Positions 6,213-8,744 of a stretch of 8,744 nucleotides of DNA are shown piece by piece. Position 1 is the stretch's first letter. Each line of letters starts with the position of its first letter. Position numbers and translations under genes: made by a program. The DNA is taken from contig CAMNND010000041.1 of NCBI GenBank assembly GCA_946545035.1, positions 1-8,744 of the forward strand, written 5' to 3'. The stretch is from an uncultured Clostridium sp. GTDB taxonomy: Bacteria; Bacillota; Clostridia; TANB77; CAG-508. The notes below the pieces were generated by a model. That model made no database searches, had not been told where the DNA came from, and saw only the letters and a program-made list of their open reading frames with translations.

Positions 6213-6431
6213 ATGAAAAAAATAGCTATCTATTTAATAAAGTTATATAAAAAAAGGATTTCTCCCATTATATCGGCAAGTGGACATCATTGTAAATATT
6301 ATCCAACTTGCTCTGAATATTCAATCCAAGCTTTTGAAAAATATGGATTTACGAAAGGTTTATATTTAACTGTTAAAAGAATTTTTAGATGTAATCCTTT
6401 TTCAAAAGGTGGATATGATCCGTTAAAATAA
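6213..6431 (+). CDS. yidD: Membrane protein insertion efficiency factor YidD
   Basis: A small membrane-associated protein (72 aa) that aids insertion of proteins through YidC; its exact mechanism is not settled in the literature. Seen: an N-terminal amphipathic or membrane-associating helix (KKIAIYLIKLYKKRISP), the family core CKYYPTCSEYSIQAFEKYG with Cys27 and Cys33, and the C-terminal RIFRCNPFSKGGYDP with Cys60. An in-frame TTG at 6189 would add eight residues overlapping rnpA, but ATG at 6213 matches the family start and lies one base after the rnpA stop. No good ribosome-binding site is visible (only GGTG at 6205-6208), so translational coupling to rnpA is likely. The yidC ribosome-binding site begins at its stop codon. 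Confidence 0.95.
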   Translation: MKKIAIYLIKLYKKRISPIISASGHHCKYYPTCSEYSIQAFEKYGFTKGLYLTVKRIFRCNPFSKGGYDPLK

Positions 6432-6447
6432 GGAGGAATAGAAATTT

Positions 6448-7296
6448 ATGATTTCAAATTTTTTTGGATACATTTTAAATTGGTTATATAACGTTGTTGG
6501 TCAAAATTATGGTGTAGCAATCATTTTATTTACAATACTAATTAGATTTGTATTGCTTCCAATTACAATCAAACAACAAAAATCAATGAAGAAGAGCACA
6601 GAGCTTCAGTCGAAAATAAAAGAGATTCAGTTTAAATATAAAAACAATCAAGAACAAATGCAAAAGGAAATTATGGATCTTTATAAGCGTGAAAATGTCA
6701 GTCCTTTTTCTGGTTGCTTAAGTGCAATATTACAACTAGTGATTATTCTTTCAGTATTTTGGTTAATTAGTAAACCTTTAACCTACATGAAAAAGATTGA
6801 TTCTGGTATAATAGAAAATTACAAAAATGAAATTATTCAGGAAAGCGAAGGCAAAAAGATCTCCAATTATTATGAAATTGAGATTATTGATAAAAAATCA
6901 GCTCAAGATGATAGTATTAAAATCAATATGAATTTCTTAAGCCTTGACTTAAGTAAAGTGCCAGGACAAAACATGAATGATTATAAAGTATACATTATAC
7001 CTGCGCTATACATTGTTTCGTCAATTGTTTCAATGAAGTTAATGACTAATAAAAAGAAAGATAAAAGAAAAGCTATTGGCGATGGAACAGAGAAAACAAT
7101 AAATGATGAGCCTGATATGAGTGAACAAATGACTAAAAGCATGTCAATGATTACTCCAATTATGGCAGTATCAATTGCTTTTATAGCGCCATTAGGGTTG
7201 GCTTTGTATTGGTTTGTAAGTAATTTATTAATGATTGTTGAGAGAATTGTAATTACCAAATATGTTGATTCTAAGGAGGAAAAAAAAGATGCCTAA
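6448..7296 (+). CDS. yidC: Membrane protein insertase YidC/SpoIIIJ/Oxa1 family
   Basis: Inserts and folds membrane proteins, alone or with SecYEG. The product is 282 aa, in the Gram-positive range. The N-terminus lacks the signal peptide and lipobox Cys of B. subtilis SpoIIIJ. The first membrane segment (about 22-40) contains the conserved catalytic-groove arginine, Arg33, in TILIRFVLLPITIKQQ. A charged cytoplasmic hairpin follows (about 41-85, KSMKKSTELQSKIKEIQ), then a second hydrophobic segment (LSAILQLVIILSVFWLI), an outward hydrophilic stretch (about 110-175), and further hydrophobic segments at YIIPALYIVSSIV, ITPIMAVSIAFIAPLGLALYW and FVSNLLMIVERIVI. The tail is Lys/Glu-rich. The start is supported by AGGAGGA (6431-6437) with a 10-nt spacer. 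Its last codons contain the jag ribosome-binding site and overlap the jag start by 8 bp. Confidence 0.97.
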   Translation: MISNFFGYILNWLYNVVGQNYGVAIILFTILIRFVLLPITIKQQKSMKKSTELQSKIKEIQFKYKNNQEQMQKEIMDLYKRENVSPFSGCLSAILQLVIILSVFWLISKPLTYMKKIDSGIIENYKNEIIQESEGKKISNYYEIEIIDKKSAQDDSIKINMNFLSLDLSKVPGQNMNDYKVYIIPALYIVSSIVSMKLMTNKKKDKRKAIGDGTEKTINDEPDMSEQMTKSMSMITPIMAVSIAFIAPLGLALYWFVSNLLMIVERIVITKYVDSKEEKKDA

Positions 7297-8005
7297 AGTT
7301 ATTATTTCCGAAGGAAAGACAACAAATGAAGCAATAGAAAATGGATTGAAAGAATTAAAAACAACCAAAAACAATGTTGATATAAAAGTACTAGAGCAAG
7401 AAAAAAGAAGTTTTTTTGATATTCTAGCACCAAGAGTTGTTAAAGTTGAATTAACGCTAAAAGATGAATCTATTGTTAAAGAAAATAATGATTATCAAAA
7501 AGATAATCGTGAAAAAAAACATATTAAAGCTGAAATAAGTGTTGAAGATTTAAATAAAATAAAACAAAAATTAGATGCTTTTTTAAAATCTTTTTTAGAG
7601 AAGATTGATGATACTCATACATATACAATAGATGTTGAGGACTCTAATATTTTAGTTAATATTGACGATATGGAATCTGGAGTTTTAATTGGATATAGAG
7701 GCGAAACATTGAATGCAATGCAGACACTTCTTACTTCTATAGCTAATAAGAATAATGATAATAGAGTAAAAGTATATCTAAATATCGATAATTATAAAGT
7801 AAAAAGAGAAAAAGCGTTAGAAGAATTAGCAGTTAAAATATCAAAAACAGTATTAAAAAACAATAAATCTATTACACTTGAGCCAATGAACGCATATGAA
7901 AGAAAAATAATTCATAGTAAATTACAAGATATGAAAAATATAACTACGCATAGTATTGGTGAGGAGCCTAATAGAAGAATAGTAATAGAAAAAGTAAATA
8001 ATTAA
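7289..8005 (+). CDS. jag: RNA-binding protein Jag/KhpB (SpoIIIJ-associated; Jag-N, KH and R3H domains)
   Basis: An RNA-binding protein that in other Firmicutes partners with KhpA and affects cell elongation and division; it is conserved next to yidC. The product is 238 aa. Domains: Jag-N (1-about 55), a charged Lys/Asp/Asn-rich linker (about 56-85), a KH domain with the GxxG loop G135-Y-R-G138 in GVLIGYRGETLNAMQ, and an R3H domain with Arg205 and His209 in ERKIIHSKL, ending EEPNRRIVIE. Start choice: an in-frame ATG at 7262 would add nine residues encoded by the ribosome-binding site itself. ATG at 7289 has AAGGAGGA (7273-7280) with an 8-nt spacer and gives the family start MPKVIISEGKTTNEAIE. 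It overlaps yidC by 8 bp, so the two are translationally coupled. The Jag-N KGFLG-type motif is altered to RSFFD (40-44). Confidence 0.95.
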   Translation: MPKVIISEGKTTNEAIENGLKELKTTKNNVDIKVLEQEKRSFFDILAPRVVKVELTLKDESIVKENNDYQKDNREKKHIKAEISVEDLNKIKQKLDAFLKSFLEKIDDTHTYTIDVEDSNILVNIDDMESGVLIGYRGETLNAMQTLLTSIANKNNDNRVKVYLNIDNYKVKREKALEELAVKISKTVLKNNKSITLEPMNAYERKIIHSKLQDMKNITTHSIGEEPNRRIVIEKVNN

Positions 8006-8010
8006 AAATC

Positions 8011-8065
8011 AGAAGTCAAAGTTCGATTTTAGTATATATGATATACAATCTCACTTTGACTTTTT
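8011..8065 (+). terminator. Long hairpin terminator after jag
   Basis: AAGTCAAAGT (8013-8022) pairs perfectly with ACTTTGACTT (8053-8062); the right arm runs into five T (8061-8065). The interior folds again: GATT (8025-8028) with AATC (8047-8050), and GTATAT (8032-8037) with ATATAC (8041-8046) around a 3-nt ATG loop. It marks the likely end of the rpmH-jag operon. I saw no promoter between it and mnmE, so some read-through is probable. Confidence 0.8.
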
Positions 8066-8085
8066 ATTTATTATAGGAGGAAAAA

Positions 8086-8744
8086 ATGGACGTAATAGCT
8101 GCTATTTCAACTGCTACCGGTAATGGTGGAGTTGGAATAATAAGAATGAGTGGTAAAGATTGTTTTAAAATATTAAATAAAATTTTTGTGCCAAAAAATC
8201 TAAATGAACCTAAAGGCTATAGCATTAAATATGGACATATAATTGACGAAGATAATGAAATTGTTGATGAAGTTCTAGTTTCATATTTTTATGCACCAAA
8301 AAGCTATACAACAGAAGATATGTGTGAAATAAATTCTCATGGAGGATTTGTTGTAGAAAGAAAAATATTAGAGCTTTGTTTAAAAAATGGTGCTAATATG
8401 GCTGAACCAGGAGAATTTACTAAGAGAGCTTTCTTAAACGGAAGAATCGATCTTGTTCAAGCAGAATCAGTAATTGATTTAATTAATTCTAAAAGTGATA
8501 AAGAGGCTAAAGCATCTATTAATCAATTAGAAGGAAAATTATCTAATAATATAAATCAAATTAAAGGTAAATTGCTCGATTTAATGGCCGATGTTGAAGC
8601 TTCAATTGATTATCCTGAATATGATATAGAAGAAACAACGAATAGTAAAATTTTAACATCACTTAATGACATAGAAATAGATTTAAAAAAAATAAGTGAT
8701 TCTTTCAAGAATGGAAAAGTTTTAAGAGAAGGAATTAAAACTGC
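8086..8744 (+). CDS. mnmE: tRNA uridine-5-carboxymethylaminomethyl modification GTPase MnmE, 5' part
   Basis: With MnmG (GidA) it installs the (carboxymethyl)aminomethyl group on the wobble uridine of certain tRNAs, using a folate one-carbon donor and GTP hydrolysis. The visible part is 219 residues plus two bases, under half of the usual roughly 450. Seen: the N-terminal folate-binding domain starting MDVIAAISTATGNGGVGIIR, with EINSHGG (about 88-94), then the helical-domain start with GEFTKRAFLNGRIDLVQAES, a strongly conserved family signature. The window ends at LREGIKT, where the G domain (Walker A GxPNxGKS) would begin, so GTPase motifs cannot be checked. ATG at 8086 is preceded by AGGAGG (8075-8080) with a 5-nt spacer. 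The gene follows jag in the standard Firmicutes order, usually with mnmG next. Confidence 0.97.
   Translation, partial: MDVIAAISTATGNGGVGIIRMSGKDCFKILNKIFVPKNLNEPKGYSIKYGHIIDEDNEIVDEVLVSYFYAPKSYTTEDMCEINSHGGFVVERKILELCLKNGANMAEPGEFTKRAFLNGRIDLVQAESVIDLINSKSDKEAKASINQLEGKLSNNINQIKGKLLDLMADVEASIDYPEYDIEETTNSKILTSLNDIEIDLKKISDSFKNGKVLREGIKT

Noticed and set aside
6981..7259. Minus-strand open frame of 92 codons with hydrophobic segments
   Set aside because: The hydrophobic look is the antisense reflection of yidC membrane segments.
8037..8042. TATGAT as a -10 element for mnmE
   Set aside because: It sits in the hairpin loop region and has no -35-like hexamer at suitable distance.

Overview
This window is the chromosomal replication origin region of a low-GC Gram-positive bacterium, most likely a member of the Clostridia (Firmicutes). 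The sequence is strongly AT-rich. The gene order gyrB-recF-dnaN-dnaA | rpmH-rnpA-yidD-yidC-jag-mnmE is the classic oriC neighbourhood of Firmicutes. GyrB carries the PLWGKMLNVEKAR-type segment that I associate with clostridial gyrases. The genus cannot be fixed from the sequence alone.

Left arm (1-5362), all on the minus strand: gyrB (5' part, cut by the window edge), recF, dnaN and dnaA. Two usual neighbours are absent: there is no S4-domain gene (yaaA/rlbA) between dnaN and recF, and no remB-like gene between recF and gyrB. Only 29 bp separate dnaN from recF, and they contain a perfect DnaA box.

The origin is bipartite. The dnaN-dnaA gap (3710-4027) holds eleven DnaA boxes or one-mismatch variants. 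At its dnaN end it has a textbook unwinding module: two abutting DnaA boxes, a short spacer, six perfect TAG trinucleotides (DnaA-trios) and a 27-bp pure A/T stretch that runs into the dnaN ribosome-binding site. The dnaA-rpmH gap (5363-5676) holds five more boxes, three of them perfect, in the dnaA leader. It also holds two divergent sigma-A-type promoters, one for dnaA and one for rpmH.

Right arm (5677-8744), all on the plus strand: rpmH (44 aa, too short for many gene finders), a small intrinsic terminator or attenuator, rnpA, yidD (1 bp after rnpA), yidC, jag (overlapping the yidC stop by 8 bp), a long hairpin terminator, and mnmE (5' part, cut by the window edge just before its G domain).

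Functionally the left arm initiates and supports replication: initiator, sliding clamp, gap-repair loader and gyrase. The right arm makes ribosomal protein L34, the RNase P protein, the YidD/YidC membrane-insertion pair, the RNA-binding protein Jag and a tRNA-modification GTPase. Both arms are transcribed away from the dnaA-rpmH gap. I found no mobile element, CRISPR array, tRNA, rRNA or unknown gene system. The best material for a second look is the architecture of the origin.
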